Part shown: one piece after another, positions 31,883 to 40,726 of the stretch | Layout of the letters: each line of letters begins with the position of its first letter | Position numbering within the stretch: position 1 is the stretch's first letter | Source of the DNA: Mucilaginibacter celer | GTDB taxonomy: Bacteria > Bacteroidota > Bacteroidia > Sphingobacteriales > Sphingobacteriaceae | Assembly: GCF_003576455.2 (NCBI RefSeq) | Contig: NZ_CP032869.1 | Location: 5,952,001-6,016,000, forward strand | DNA: 64,000 nucleotides | Direction of reading: 5' to 3' | Notes under the pieces: generated by a model | The model's database searches: none | Told to the model about the DNA's origin: nothing | The model's input: only the letters and a program-made list of their open reading frames with translations | Position numbers and translations under genes: made by a program

Positions 31883-32917
31883 TTATACATTGCTTATCCG
31901 CTCCAGCCTGTCGGCAGCAAGGCGGTTGGTTTCGTAAATTTCCATCAGCAATAAAAAATACGATAACAGCACAGGCCCAAATACCAGGCCCAGAATACCA
32001 AACAGCGGCAAGCCGATAAACACACCAATTACCGATATGATGGGATGTGTATTAGCTACCCGGCGGTTGATGATCATGCGCAAAAAGTTATCGATGTTGC
32101 CGATAAACAATAAGCCATAAGCCAGTAACAATACGCCCTGCCAGTTGTGTCCCTGGGCAAAAAGAACGATGCTGGCCGGTATGCACAGCGTTGGCGCACC
32201 AACCACAGGTAAAAACGAAATAAAGATAGCTATAACGCCCCAAAAAATAGGGTCGGGGATACCAAATATCCAAAATCCGTTGGCCAGCAAAATACCTTGT
32301 GTTAACGCGATGATGCCTTGTCCTAAAACGTTCGAATACGTAGAATCGCGTAGGGCGTTGGCAAATCTTAGCGCATGTTGTTCGCGGAAAGGGGCGTATT
32401 TCAGCAAACCAGCCTCAAACTCACGTATTTGGGTAAACATAAAATATAAAATAAAATACAACACCAGCAGCGTTATGATGGAGTTTGCCGCACTGCCTAT
32501 TATGGATGGGAACAGGCCCGTAGCAAAGCCACCCAGTTTTTGCAGGGTTTCTTCGGCAAGGTGAGGCTGGTTAAGGTTTGCTGCCGCGAAGGTGTCTATC
32601 TTGGTTGTCCACTGTTCAATTGGCAAATCCTTAATGTTGATAGAGGTTATTTTACCAACTACCATCACACTAAGCGTAACAAACGGGATAACGATAACAA
32701 TAAGCGAAATAAAGATAATAAGCAAAGCCACCAGCGAACTGTTCCAGCCACGTTTTTCGGCAAGGTTGATATAAAGCGGCCTGAACATGGTAAAAAGCAC
32801 AATGGCGCCAAGTATAGAACTGAACAAGCCACTTAGTGCGTAAAGTAAAAAACAGCCGAGTATAATGATACTGGCCAGGATAATGTTGTTGCGCTGTTTA
32901 TAATTAAAAACCGACAT
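31883..32917 (-). CDS. AI-2E family transporter (PerM-type)
   Basis: A 344-residue membrane protein with about eight hydrophobic segments and the family features: long hydrophobic start (NIILASIIILGCFLLYAL), the central GQGIIALTQGILLANGFWIFG region and the conserved GNIDNFLRMIINRRVANTHP followed by VIGVFIGLPLFGILGLVFGP. AI-2E proteins export small molecules or Na+/H+; specificity is not deducible. It is preceded by a strong terminator. Confidence 0.9.
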   Translation of the reverse strand: MSVFNYKQRNNIILASIIILGCFLLYALSGLFSSILGAIVLFTMFRPLYINLAEKRGWNSSLVALLIIFISLIVIVIPFVTLSVMVVGKITSINIKDLPIEQWTTKIDTFAAANLNQPHLAEETLQKLGGFATGLFPSIIGSAANSIITLLVLYFILYFMFTQIREFEAGLLKYAPFREQHALRFANALRDSTYSNVLGQGIIALTQGILLANGFWIFGIPDPIFWGVIAIFISFLPVVGAPTLCIPASIVLFAQGHNWQGVLLLAYGLLFIGNIDNFLRMIINRRVANTHPIISVIGVFIGLPLFGILGLVFGPVLLSYFLLLMEIYETNRLAADRLERISNV

Positions 32918-32950
32918 TTAGGTTGATGTATTATTACATTGCTAAAAAGC

Positions 32951-32980
32951 AAAAAAACGCCAAAAAGTTTTGGCGTTTTT
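32951..32980. terminator. Intrinsic terminator upstream of the AI-2E gene region
   Basis: Stem ACGCCAAAA / TTTTGGCGT with a 2-4-base loop, flanked by AAAAAA and TTTTT. It lies between the DHp-only gene (33075, minus) and the AI-2E gene start (32917). On the minus strand it would terminate the response-regulator/DHp operon; the stem is symmetric, so either direction works. Confidence 0.75.
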
Positions 32981-32995
32981 ATTTTAAGTATGAAG

Positions 32996-33066
32996 CTTAA
33001 AGTCTTGAGTCTGAAGTCTCGAATATGGTTGGCTTTGAACTTATAACTTCCGACTTAAGACTTAAA
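32996..33066. repeat. Word-repeat palindrome (AAGTCTTGAGTCTGAAGTC)
   Basis: Left side repeats AGTCTtgAGTCTgaAGTCT; right side carries GACTTAAGACTTAA as the complement. A short imperfect hairpin in the gap after the DHp-only gene. No coding potential. Confidence 0.45.
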
Positions 33067-33074
33067 AAAAGCCA

Positions 33075-33275
33075 CTATTCTGTATCTTTAAGCAAACTGT
33101 TAATCCTGTTTGAGCTGATGGTTATCGTATCGATATAAAACAAAACATCGGTTGATGGATTCGGAATCTCGTACCGCAATTGTTCAAGCGCAAGGATAAT
33201 GTTTGATAACTGATTTTTAATATCATGCCGAAGCTTATGTAGGGCCTCGGCATCGTTTTTTTCGTCGGCCCCCAT
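33075..33275 (-). CDS. DHp-only mini histidine kinase fragment protein
   Basis: A 66-residue protein containing only the dimerisation/phosphoacceptor region of a histidine kinase. The H-box LRHDIKNQLSNI is at residues 15-26 with phospho-acceptor His17. There is no ATP-binding domain, sensor or membrane segment. It begins 2 bp after the stop of the NtrC-type response regulator and is clearly co-transcribed with it. It could be a phosphotransfer protein, a dimerisation module, or a decoy. Short but in-frame with a sensible start; not a pseudogene by appearance. Confidence 0.7.
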   Translation of the reverse strand: MGADEKNDAEALHKLRHDIKNQLSNIILALEQLRYEIPNPSTDVLFYIDTITISSNRINSLLKDTE

Positions 33276-33277
33276 CG

Positions 33278-34732
33278 TTATTTCAGGTTAATGGCCTTCA
33301 TTTTATTGTACAATGTTTTACGGTCGATGTTGAGGATTTCGGCTGCCTTGGTTTTGTTAAAGTTAACTTCCCGCAGCACACGGATAATGGTTTCATATTC
33401 GGCCTCCAACGCGGCATTTTTCAAATCGTGGCGGTTTTCTTTTACTTCGGGCACTTCGGTATGTGTACTGCTGTGATGCCCGTTGCTGTGTGATGATGGT
33501 TCGTACGATAATTTATAGGTCGACATCTCCAACGGCAGCGCTTTCAATGTAATCTCGTTACCTTCGGTTAACAACGTAGCGCGGCGCATTACGTTTTTCA
33601 ACTCGCGGATATTGCCCTGCCAGCGGTAGTTCATAAAACAATCAATCACCTCCTGCGACAGCGACTCTACGTTGCGGCCCAATTCCTGGTTGGCAATTTT
33701 TAAAAAGTGCTCGGCCAGTAAAATAATATCGTGCCCCCTGTCGCGCAGCGGCGGCATGTAAATACTGAATTCGTTAAAACGATGGTACAGGTCCTCGCGG
33801 AAACGGCCTTTCTGGATACCGTCCTGCAAATTCTCATTAGTGGCTATAATAATGCGCACATCCAGGTCAATCTCCTTGGTGCTGCCTATCCTTTTTACCT
33901 TGCGCTCCTGTACCGTACGCAGAAGGGCGGCCTGGATCTCGTAGGATAAATTACCCACCTCATCCAAAAACAAAGTACCACCGTTAGCCATTTCAAAGTG
34001 CCCGATTTTGGTATACAGGGCACCGGTAAACGACCCTTTCTCGTGGCCAAAAAATTCGCTCGCGGCAAGCTCTTTGGTTAATGATCCGCAATCCATCGCA
34101 ATAAATGGCTGGTTATGCCGCGGGCTGTTAAGGTGGATGCTCTTCGCAACCGACTCTTTACCTGTACCACTCTCGCCCAAAATAATAACGCTGTAATTGG
34201 TTGGAGCTACCAGTTCAATCTGGCGGGCCAACTCACGCGATGCCTTGCTGGTGCCGGTTACAAACTCGCTGGCAAAAACGGTTTTTTTGGTGTCTTTGCT
34301 TGCTTTGGCTTTTTCGGGCACAATGGCGGCCTGCGGCTCTTCGTCAACCTCAACCAGGGCGTGGTGGGTTTCAAAAGCTTTATTAATAGTATTTAATATT
34401 TCATCGGGATACAGGGGCTTGGTGATGTAGTCATACGCCCCCATTTTAATCAGCTCAACGGCCATTTTAATGTCCGAGTAGCCGGTAATAATAATAACGC
34501 CGGTTTTAGGATATTGCTGTTTAATGTTGCGCAGCATCTCGCGTCCATCGGTATCTTCCAACCTGAAATCGCACAGCACGAGTTGAAATTCGCCGTTTTT
34601 AAGCGCTTCCATCCCCCCTGTACCGCTGGATGCGGTACTTACGTCAAACCCGTTACGCGTTAAAAACTTCGATAGCAATAACGCTACATTAACTTCATCA
34701 TCAATGATGAGAATCCTCTTCATATTCGGCAA
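33278..34732 (-). CDS. Sigma-54-dependent response regulator (NtrC family)
   Basis: A 484-residue regulator with three domains: receiver 1-125 with phospho-acceptor Asp55 (LVLCDFRLEDTDG) and Lys105; a AAA+ domain with Walker A GESGTGKE at 186-193 and Walker B LFLDEVG; and a Fis-type HTH ending NFNKTKAAEILNIDRKTLYNK. The sigma-54-contact loop is GSFTGA (233-238) rather than GAFTGA. Activates sigma-54 promoters after phosphorylation. No full histidine kinase is adjacent, only the 66-residue DHp protein 2 bp downstream. Confidence 0.95.
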   Translation of the reverse strand: MPNMKRILIIDDEVNVALLLSKFLTRNGFDVSTASSGTGGMEALKNGEFQLVLCDFRLEDTDGREMLRNIKQQYPKTGVIIITGYSDIKMAVELIKMGAYDYITKPLYPDEILNTINKAFETHHALVEVDEEPQAAIVPEKAKASKDTKKTVFASEFVTGTSKASRELARQIELVAPTNYSVIILGESGTGKESVAKSIHLNSPRHNQPFIAMDCGSLTKELAASEFFGHEKGSFTGALYTKIGHFEMANGGTLFLDEVGNLSYEIQAALLRTVQERKVKRIGSTKEIDLDVRIIIATNENLQDGIQKGRFREDLYHRFNEFSIYMPPLRDRGHDIILLAEHFLKIANQELGRNVESLSQEVIDCFMNYRWQGNIRELKNVMRRATLLTEGNEITLKALPLEMSTYKLSYEPSSHSNGHHSSTHTEVPEVKENRHDLKNAALEAEYETIIRVLREVNFNKTKAAEILNIDRKTLYNKMKAINLK

Positions 34733-34745
34733 TTAGTGTTAGCGG

Positions 34746-34779
34746 TAAATGTATTGTTTGGTGTTAAAATACAAACAAT
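34746..34779 (-). promoter_or_regulatory. Candidate promoter and operator of the response regulator
   Basis: On the minus strand TTTG, an 18-base spacer and TACATTTA give a good match to the Bacteroidota -33/-7 promoter (one mismatch in the last base). Overlapping it is a perfect inverted repeat with 8-bp arms, ATTGTTTG (34753-34760) and CAAACAAT (34772-34779), separated by 11 bp, a possible operator. The -7 box would leave a very short leader, so the promoter is tentative. Confidence 0.4.
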
Positions 34780-34837
34780 GTGCTAATTTATACGATTTAT
34801 TTAATTATAGGGTTCGGCTCAACTAAAAAATAGCAAT

Positions 34838-34872
34838 AAAAAAGGGGAGCTTGTTGGAAGCTCCCCTTTTTT
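34838..34872 (-). terminator. Terminator of the beta-barrel protein gene
   Basis: Perfect 15-bp stem AAAAAAGGGGAGCTT / AAGCTCCCCTTTTTT around a 5-base loop. On the minus strand it lies 26 bp after the beta-barrel gene stop and before the response regulator; the A/T ends give a U-tail. Confidence 0.85.
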
Positions 34873-34897
34873 AATAAGGTATATGTAGGGCCATATA

Positions 34898-35503
34898 TTA
34901 AAAGCCGTACGCTACACGTAAACCAATAAAGTTCACTTTGCTTGCATCAACGCCGGTTGCGTATTTGGTAGTTGCTTCGTAACGCACACCTGCATCAATA
35001 AAGCTGCCTGCACTTACCGGGAACTGAACACCAATTTGCGGTGCGTAAACAAAAGCGGTTGATTTGTTGGCACCAACGTCAGATTTGTTTAGCAAAAACG
35101 CTGCACCTGCTTCACCCTGTACATAAAAATTGCTGATAGGGAAGAATTTTAAACCTGCTTTAACCGGGATCAGATGAAAATCGGTAGGGCTAACGGTGGT
35201 GTTACCAACAACTACATCGTTTTTGCCGAAAATGTTGTTGTAACCTGCGTTAACGGTAACAAATAATTTATCTGAATAAACCGGGATATCAGCCTGTACC
35301 GAACCGCCTAAATTCCATTTGTAGTTGTCTTTAAAATCGCCCAAAGGAATACCGGCGTCAACACCGATGCTATAGCGGATGCCGCTTTTAGTAGTAGTTG
35401 TTGATGTAGAAGGGGTAGTAGGTGTAGATGTTTGTGCTTTTGCACCGAATGATAAGCCTGCAAATGCAAGGACTAATGCTGAAATTTTGAATAAATTTTT
35501 CAT
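34898..35503 (-). CDS. Outer-membrane beta-barrel protein (porin/OmpW-like)
   Basis: A 201-residue protein starting at 35503, which gives MKNLFKISALVLAFAGLSFGAKAQ as signal peptide. A Thr/Ser-rich linker (TSTPTTPSTSTTTTKSG) leads to an eight-strand-type barrel with alternating hydrophobic strands (YSIGVDAGIPLGDF, FVTVNAGYNNIFG, VNFIGLRVAYGF at the end). It resembles the small outer-membrane porin family common in Bacteroidota. Terminator follows. Function not determined. Confidence 0.85.
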   Translation of the reverse strand: MKNLFKISALVLAFAGLSFGAKAQTSTPTTPSTSTTTTKSGIRYSIGVDAGIPLGDFKDNYKWNLGGSVQADIPVYSDKLFVTVNAGYNNIFGKNDVVVGNTTVSPTDFHLIPVKAGLKFFPISNFYVQGEAGAAFLLNKSDVGANKSTAFVYAPQIGVQFPVSAGSFIDAGVRYEATTKYATGVDASKVNFIGLRVAYGF

Positions 35504-35949
35504 AACTAATTGTTGTGTTTTTGATATTGTGATTGAAACACATGGCAAAGTAACAACAGAAAATAAATCCGATTTTTCATCCGAAAGTCATGAGTATTTA
35601 ATCGATTGATTGATAATAATTTATTTTTTGACCGGATGAGTTCGATGGTCAGCTTATTGTCAAAGGGTTTATGAATTGCCTTTTTTGTGTCAAAATTAAC
35701 ATTGTCTTAACATGGGTTTTGGGGCGCAAATTTGATGAAATCTGCGTGAAATTGGTAAAAACGGGGGATAATCGTTGTAAAAAACTGCCTGCATCAAAAT
35801 TTTTAAGTTGGTTATAATCCAGATCAAAATCAAACGGATCAGGAAAATCTGCGCAATCAAAGTAATCATCCCTATCAACGGTCAAAAATAATTTTTACCG
35901 CCTTTTGAGGGTATCCGTTTTTTCGATTGTCTTAACGATAATATTACAA
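35504..35949. other. 446-bp intergenic gap upstream of fecR
   Basis: Region between the beta-barrel start and the fecR start. A 78-residue minus-strand frame (35649-35885) has an unnatural composition (several Asp/Phe runs) and no recognisable motif, so I treat it as non-coding. No ECF sigma factor gene is present here or in the nearby ORFs. Nothing else was recognised. Confidence 0.5.
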
Positions 35950-37011
35950 ATGGATAACGAAGAAGTAAAACTGCTATTGGTTAAATACATCACCGGCGAG
36001 GCTACCGAACAGGAACTTGAGCAGGTGAAGCAGTGGATTGGTGCGCACCCCGAAAACGAACAGTATTTTGCACAGCTATATGAAACCTGGCATAATATAC
36101 TTTACCTGCAGCCCATGGTTGTAAATAAGGATAATGCCTACGATAAATTTACTGACACGCTTGAGCCGCAAACGCCGCATCGTTATGCCCGGCTTATTAC
36201 ATGGGGCAAAATAGCGGCCTGCGTTGTGTTGCTTGCCACGGTTTCGGTTACCTTTTATAAACGTTATTCAAAAAATATACAAAGCGTAAAGCAAATAGCG
36301 GTTAACCATGGTTCTATCAAAAAGATTGTTTTAGCTGATGGCACAATGGTTTGGCTCAACGCAGGCAGCAAGCTTAACTACACGGCCGATTTTGGCAAAA
36401 CTACCCGTACCGTTTACCTGGAAGGCGAAGCTTTTTTTGAAATAGCACCGGGAAAAAAAGAGATCCCCTTTATTGTTAATACAAAAAATTATACTGTAAG
36501 GGATATCGGAACAAAATTTAATCTTAAAGCCTACGCCTCCGACCCCTTTTTGGAAACTACGGTTGTAAAAGGCGAGGTATCTGTAGAGGGTAATGCTGAA
36601 AGCAGTAATCACGAAATGAACCGCATTTACGTAAAACCTCACCAGGTACTGCGCATTTATTATCGCCCTAAAAAAGAAAACTACAGTTACACTGTTCCGG
36701 ATACCAAAAACCTGAACGAGATACAGGTTACCGAGGTTGACGAAGCTAAATTAAACCGTTACGACGGCTGGAAAGATAACCTGCTGGTATTTGATGATGC
36801 CACACTTAAAGAAATGGCCGGCGTGCTTGAGCGCCGCTACAACGTAAGCATCAATATTAATAATGATGAGCTTGCGGGCATCCGCTACTCGGGCAGTTTT
36901 AAAAATGTGCCCGACATTGAAAAAGTGCTGGCCCTCATTATGGAGAATACTCCTATTGATTATACCCGCACAGGAAACGTAATTAACATCACTAAAACCA
37001 ACAATAACTAA
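35950..37011 (+). CDS. FecR family anti-sigma factor
   Basis: A 353-residue protein starting at 35950 (MDNEEVKLLLVKYITGEAT). It has a cytosolic N-terminal segment (about 1-85) with the family's conserved repeats QELEQVKQWIGAHPENEQYF, one membrane segment at about 92-110 (IAACVVLLATVSVTFY) and a periplasmic part with NHGSIKKIVLADGTMVWLNAGSKL, EGEAFFEIA, FVVNTKNYTVRDIGTKFNL-like strands and a C-terminal FNNVPDIEKVLALI-type STN-like domain. It would receive a signal from the SusC receptor's STN domain and hold an ECF sigma factor. No sigma factor gene is adjacent. Confidence 0.93.
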   Translation: MDNEEVKLLLVKYITGEATEQELEQVKQWIGAHPENEQYFAQLYETWHNILYLQPMVVNKDNAYDKFTDTLEPQTPHRYARLITWGKIAACVVLLATVSVTFYKRYSKNIQSVKQIAVNHGSIKKIVLADGTMVWLNAGSKLNYTADFGKTTRTVYLEGEAFFEIAPGKKEIPFIVNTKNYTVRDIGTKFNLKAYASDPFLETTVVKGEVSVEGNAESSNHEMNRIYVKPHQVLRIYYRPKKENYSYTVPDTKNLNEIQVTEVDEAKLNRYDGWKDNLLVFDDATLKEMAGVLERRYNVSININNDELAGIRYSGSFKNVPDIEKVLALIMENTPIDYTRTGNVINITKTNNN

Positions 37012-37070
37012 ACATCAAAAAACCAACAGAAAAATATGATAAAAAACTAACGCTCATCATAACATAAAAA

Positions 37071-37100
37071 GCCCGGATGTGCTACCAACACAACCCGGGC
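37071..37100 (+). other. Stem-loop between fecR and susC
   Basis: GCCCGG-A-TGTG pairs with CACA-A-CCGGGC around a 7-base loop (one extra C on the right side). It is 59 bp after the fecR stop and 69 bp before the susC start. No U-run follows. It may attenuate read-through into the transporter genes. Confidence 0.45.
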
Positions 37101-37169
37101 CTATAAGCAATCAAAGCTAATACCCTACGCTTGGGGAAGCATCGTATTAACTGATTAACAAACAAATTT

Positions 37170-40100
37170 ATGATTAATTTTTACAGAAAGACCGCTCTGG
37201 CTGATGGCCTGTGGCAAAAAACTATCAAAATTATGAAGCTGGTAACCGTTCTGCTCTTAACGGGCATTATGCAAATACACGCTGCCGCTTACTCGCAAAA
37301 CGTTTACAATTTTAATGTAAGCAATATCTCTGTTAAGCAAATGTTTAAGCAAATTGAAAAAAGCAGTAAATACACTGTTTTTTACCGGCTTGACCAGGTA
37401 GATGTTGACAAAAAAATAAGCGTTGCCGCGCAGGACGCCACTATCGAAACGGTAATGAAACAGGTGCTGCAAAAGCAGGCGCTTACCTTCCAGGTGGTGG
37501 ATGATATTATTGTGGTAAAACCGGTAAATGACAGGCCAATTGTTACCGTAACGGTTACCGGTGTGGTAAAAGATGTTAATGGCCAACCCTTGCCGGGCGT
37601 TAGCGTAAAATTGAAAGGCAGTAACCTGGGCACCGTTACCGATATGAATGGTAAATACAGCCTCACCCTGCCCGATGGTACCGGAACACTGGAGTTTGCC
37701 TTTTTGGGCTTTACAACGCAGTCGGTTCCGGTTAACGGGCAAACTACTGTAAATGTAACCCTGCTCGAAGAATCAAAAGCCCTGAACGAGGTTGTGGTAG
37801 TTGGTTATACCACGCAGAAAAAGAAGGATTTGACAGGTGCGGTTGCAGTGGTGAACGTAAAAGATCTAAACAAGCAGGCAACGTCATCGGTTATTAACCA
37901 GCTACAAGGCCAGGCCTCGGGCGTTACCGTTACCGGTTCGGGCCAGCCAGGCGAGGAACCACAGATTCACATCCGCGGTTTTAACACTTTCGGCATCAAC
38001 ACACCTTTGTATATAGTTGATGGGGTAGAAACAACTGATGTAAGCACACTTAACCCAAATGATATCGAATCGTTCCAGGTGTTAAAAGATGCCAGTTCGG
38101 CCTCCATTTATGGTTCGAGAGCGGCAAATGGTGTTATTATCATCACCACCAAAAAAGGTAAAGGCAAGGTAAATATCCAGTACGATGCTTATTACGGTTC
38201 GCAGAAACCTAAAGGCGGCAATGTTTGGGACATTTTAAGTCCGAAGGATATGGCAACCCTGAAAATGACCGCGCAAAAAAACTCCGGCATTACCGATTTT
38301 CAGGACGACCAATACAACCCGGACGGCAATGGCTCAACCTATACTCTGCCCGATTATATTACCCCGGCAGGCGCAAAAAACGGCGACCCGGCTGTTGATC
38401 CGAAGTTGTATTATGTAAACCCATATTTTACATCGCCTGATGATTATAACAGCTTTTACCGCATAACAAAGGCTAACAAAGCCGGTACCGACTGGTACCA
38501 CGCAATTTTTAAAACCGCGCCGATGACAAGCCATAACTTATCGGTTAGCGGTAGCACTGAGCAGGCCAGTTATTTGTTCTCATTAAATTATTACAACCAG
38601 CAGGGTACTTTGATAGATACCTATCAAAAACGCTACAGCCTGCGTTCAAATACGTCGTTCAACCTGTCAAAACATATCAGGATAGGTGAAAACATTGCGT
38701 ACTCCATTACCAAAAACCCTAAAGTTGGCGCTAATGATCCGGATGGTGTAATTACCATGGCTATTCGTGAACAGCCTATTATCCCGGTTTACGATATTAA
38801 AGGCAATTACGCAGGCAGCTATGGTTCAGGCCTGGGCGATGCCAATAACCCGGTAGCTATCCAAAACAGATCGGCAGTAAATGGCGCTGTTGACTACCGT
38901 ATAATTGGTAACGTATTTGCCGAAGCCGACATTTTAAAAGGCCTTACCCTGCGCACCAGCTTTGGTGGCGATATTACCAACGGGCACGACCACTACTTTA
39001 GCTACCCAACTTACGAAAACGTTGAAAACTCGTTAACAAACAGCTATTCGGAAGATTCATACAGCAACTACACCTATAACTGGACCAACACATTAACCTA
39101 TCAGCATAATTTTGGTAAGCATGATATAAAGTTGCTGGCAGGTACCGAATCGGTAGAAAATTACAACTCGAGCATGGGGGCCAACAGTAAAAACTATTTT
39201 TCTTTTGATCCTAATTATGTAAACCTGTCAACAGGTACGCCGGGCAGTAATTATAGCAGCCGCAATTCGCAAACGCTGTTTTCATTATTTGCCCGTTTTG
39301 ATTACGCTTATGATGATAAGTATTTGTTTAACTCAACTATCCGCAGGGATGGGGCTTCTCCTTTTTCTGAGAAAAACAAATACGGGTATTTCCCTTCTTT
39401 CAGCGGCGCATGGCGCATCTCGCAGGAAAACTTCCTGAAAGGCACCAAATGGCTTACTGATTTGAAGATCAGGGGTGGATGGGGCATTATGGGTAACCAG
39501 ATCAATATCAACCCTGAAAACGCCTTTACTACATTTAATACTAACATAGGCCAGTCGTTTTATCCTATTAACGGCGGCCCCGATATTGTACCGGGCTTTT
39601 ACCAGGCACAGATCTCCAACCCGGATGCCAAGTGGGAAAAAGATATCAATACCAACTTTGGTTTTGATGCAACCCTGTTTGATGGCAAAATCTCGATCAC
39701 TGCCGATTACTACCGTAAAGACATCCGCGACCTGTTGTTTAACGCGCCGCAATTGGGTACGGCAGGTAACGGCGCACCGCCTTTCATAAACGTTGGTAAA
39801 ATGAAAACCGATGGTTTGGATGTTTCCGTAACCGGTAATTTCAAAGCCAGCAGCGATCTTGGCTTTAATGCTACAGGTACGTTTACCACTTACAACAACA
39901 AGATCAAAACTGTATCAACAGGTGCCGATTATTTTTATGGCAGCCACCTGGGCCGGTTTGACAATTTTATAAGCCGCAACCAGGTTGGTCACTCCTTAGG
40001 TGAGTTTTATGGTTACCAGATAGAAGGCTTCTGGAACAGCCAGGCCGAAATTGATGCGGCCAACGCATCGGCACAAAAAATTACCAATAACCCAGATGAG

Positions 40101-40703
40101 GTTTACCAAAGTGATGTGAAACCCGGCCGCTTTAAATATAAAGATGTGAACGGCGATGGCATAATCACCGATGCCGACCGCACCTTTATAGGCAATCCAA
40201 ACCCTAAAGTTACAGCTGGCCTTAACCTTGGCGTAACCTATAAAAATTTTGATGCCAGCGTATTCTTCTACGGCTCGTTTGGTAACAAGATCTGGAACAG
40301 TGTAAAATACTGGACAGATTTTTACTCATCGTTTGAAACCGCCAAAAGCCATACCGCATTGTATGATTCGTGGACACCAACCAACCACAATGCCAAAGCG
40401 CCTATCCAGGAGCTTGATGCATCAACCAGCAGCGGATCTACGCCAAACTCGTACTTTGTTGAAAACGGCACTTATGTACGCATGCGCAATGCGCAGATAG
40501 GCTATTCGTTCAACCTCAACAGCCTTAAAAAAATCGGCGTACAAAAACTGCGGATCTACGCTTCGGCAACCAACCTGTTCACCATTACCGGTTACAAAGG
40601 TGTTGATCCAGAACTTGGCGGCAGTACTACCACTTTTGGTATTGATGAGGGCAGCTATGGCAGTCCGCGTACATTTTTATTTGGTGTTAACTTTTCATTA
40701 TAA
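37170..40703 (+). CDS. SusC/RagA family TonB-linked outer-membrane transporter
   Basis: A 1177-residue outer-membrane transporter. Signal region ends near AAAYSQN; residues about 50-115 are an STN domain (ISVKQMFKQIEKSSKYTVFYR) that signals to FecR; about 125-215 is a carboxypeptidase-like sandwich (VTGVVKDVNGQPLPGVSVKLKG); then a plug with VDGVETTDVSTLNPNDIES and the SusC signature DASSASIYGSRAANGVIIITTKKG; and a large barrel. It imports glycan fragments with its lipoprotein partner SusD, which starts 23 bp after its stop. The FecR-type STN shows it is a signalling transporter. Confidence 0.96.
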   Translation: MINFYRKTALADGLWQKTIKIMKLVTVLLLTGIMQIHAAAYSQNVYNFNVSNISVKQMFKQIEKSSKYTVFYRLDQVDVDKKISVAAQDATIETVMKQVLQKQALTFQVVDDIIVVKPVNDRPIVTVTVTGVVKDVNGQPLPGVSVKLKGSNLGTVTDMNGKYSLTLPDGTGTLEFAFLGFTTQSVPVNGQTTVNVTLLEESKALNEVVVVGYTTQKKKDLTGAVAVVNVKDLNKQATSSVINQLQGQASGVTVTGSGQPGEEPQIHIRGFNTFGINTPLYIVDGVETTDVSTLNPNDIESFQVLKDASSASIYGSRAANGVIIITTKKGKGKVNIQYDAYYGSQKPKGGNVWDILSPKDMATLKMTAQKNSGITDFQDDQYNPDGNGSTYTLPDYITPAGAKNGDPAVDPKLYYVNPYFTSPDDYNSFYRITKANKAGTDWYHAIFKTAPMTSHNLSVSGSTEQASYLFSLNYYNQQGTLIDTYQKRYSLRSNTSFNLSKHIRIGENIAYSITKNPKVGANDPDGVITMAIREQPIIPVYDIKGNYAGSYGSGLGDANNPVAIQNRSAVNGAVDYRIIGNVFAEADILKGLTLRTSFGGDITNGHDHYFSYPTYENVENSLTNSYSEDSYSNYTYNWTNTLTYQHNFGKHDIKLLAGTESVENYNSSMGANSKNYFSFDPNYVNLSTGTPGSNYSSRNSQTLFSLFARFDYAYDDKYLFNSTIRRDGASPFSEKNKYGYFPSFSGAWRISQENFLKGTKWLTDLKIRGGWGIMGNQININPENAFTTFNTNIGQSFYPINGGPDIVPGFYQAQISNPDAKWEKDINTNFGFDATLFDGKISITADYYRKDIRDLLFNAPQLGTAGNGAPPFINVGKMKTDGLDVSVTGNFKASSDLGFNATGTFTTYNNKIKTVSTGADYFYGSHLGRFDNFISRNQVGHSLGEFYGYQIEGFWNSQAEIDAANASAQKITNNPDEVYQSDVKPGRFKYKDVNGDGIITDADRTFIGNPNPKVTAGLNLGVTYKNFDASVFFYGSFGNKIWNSVKYWTDFYSSFETAKSHTALYDSWTPTNHNAKAPIQELDASTSSGSTPNSYFVENGTYVRMRNAQIGYSFNLNSLKKIGVQKLRIYASATNLFTITGYKGVDPELGGSTTTFGIDEGSYGSPRTFLFGVNFSL

Positions 40704-40726
40704 CAGATTACTCAAGAAGGATTACG

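Noticed and set aside
35649..35885. 78-residue minus-strand frame upstream of fecR
   Set aside because: No start context, no family, skewed Asp/Phe-rich composition; treated as non-coding. I also looked for an ECF sigma factor here and found none.
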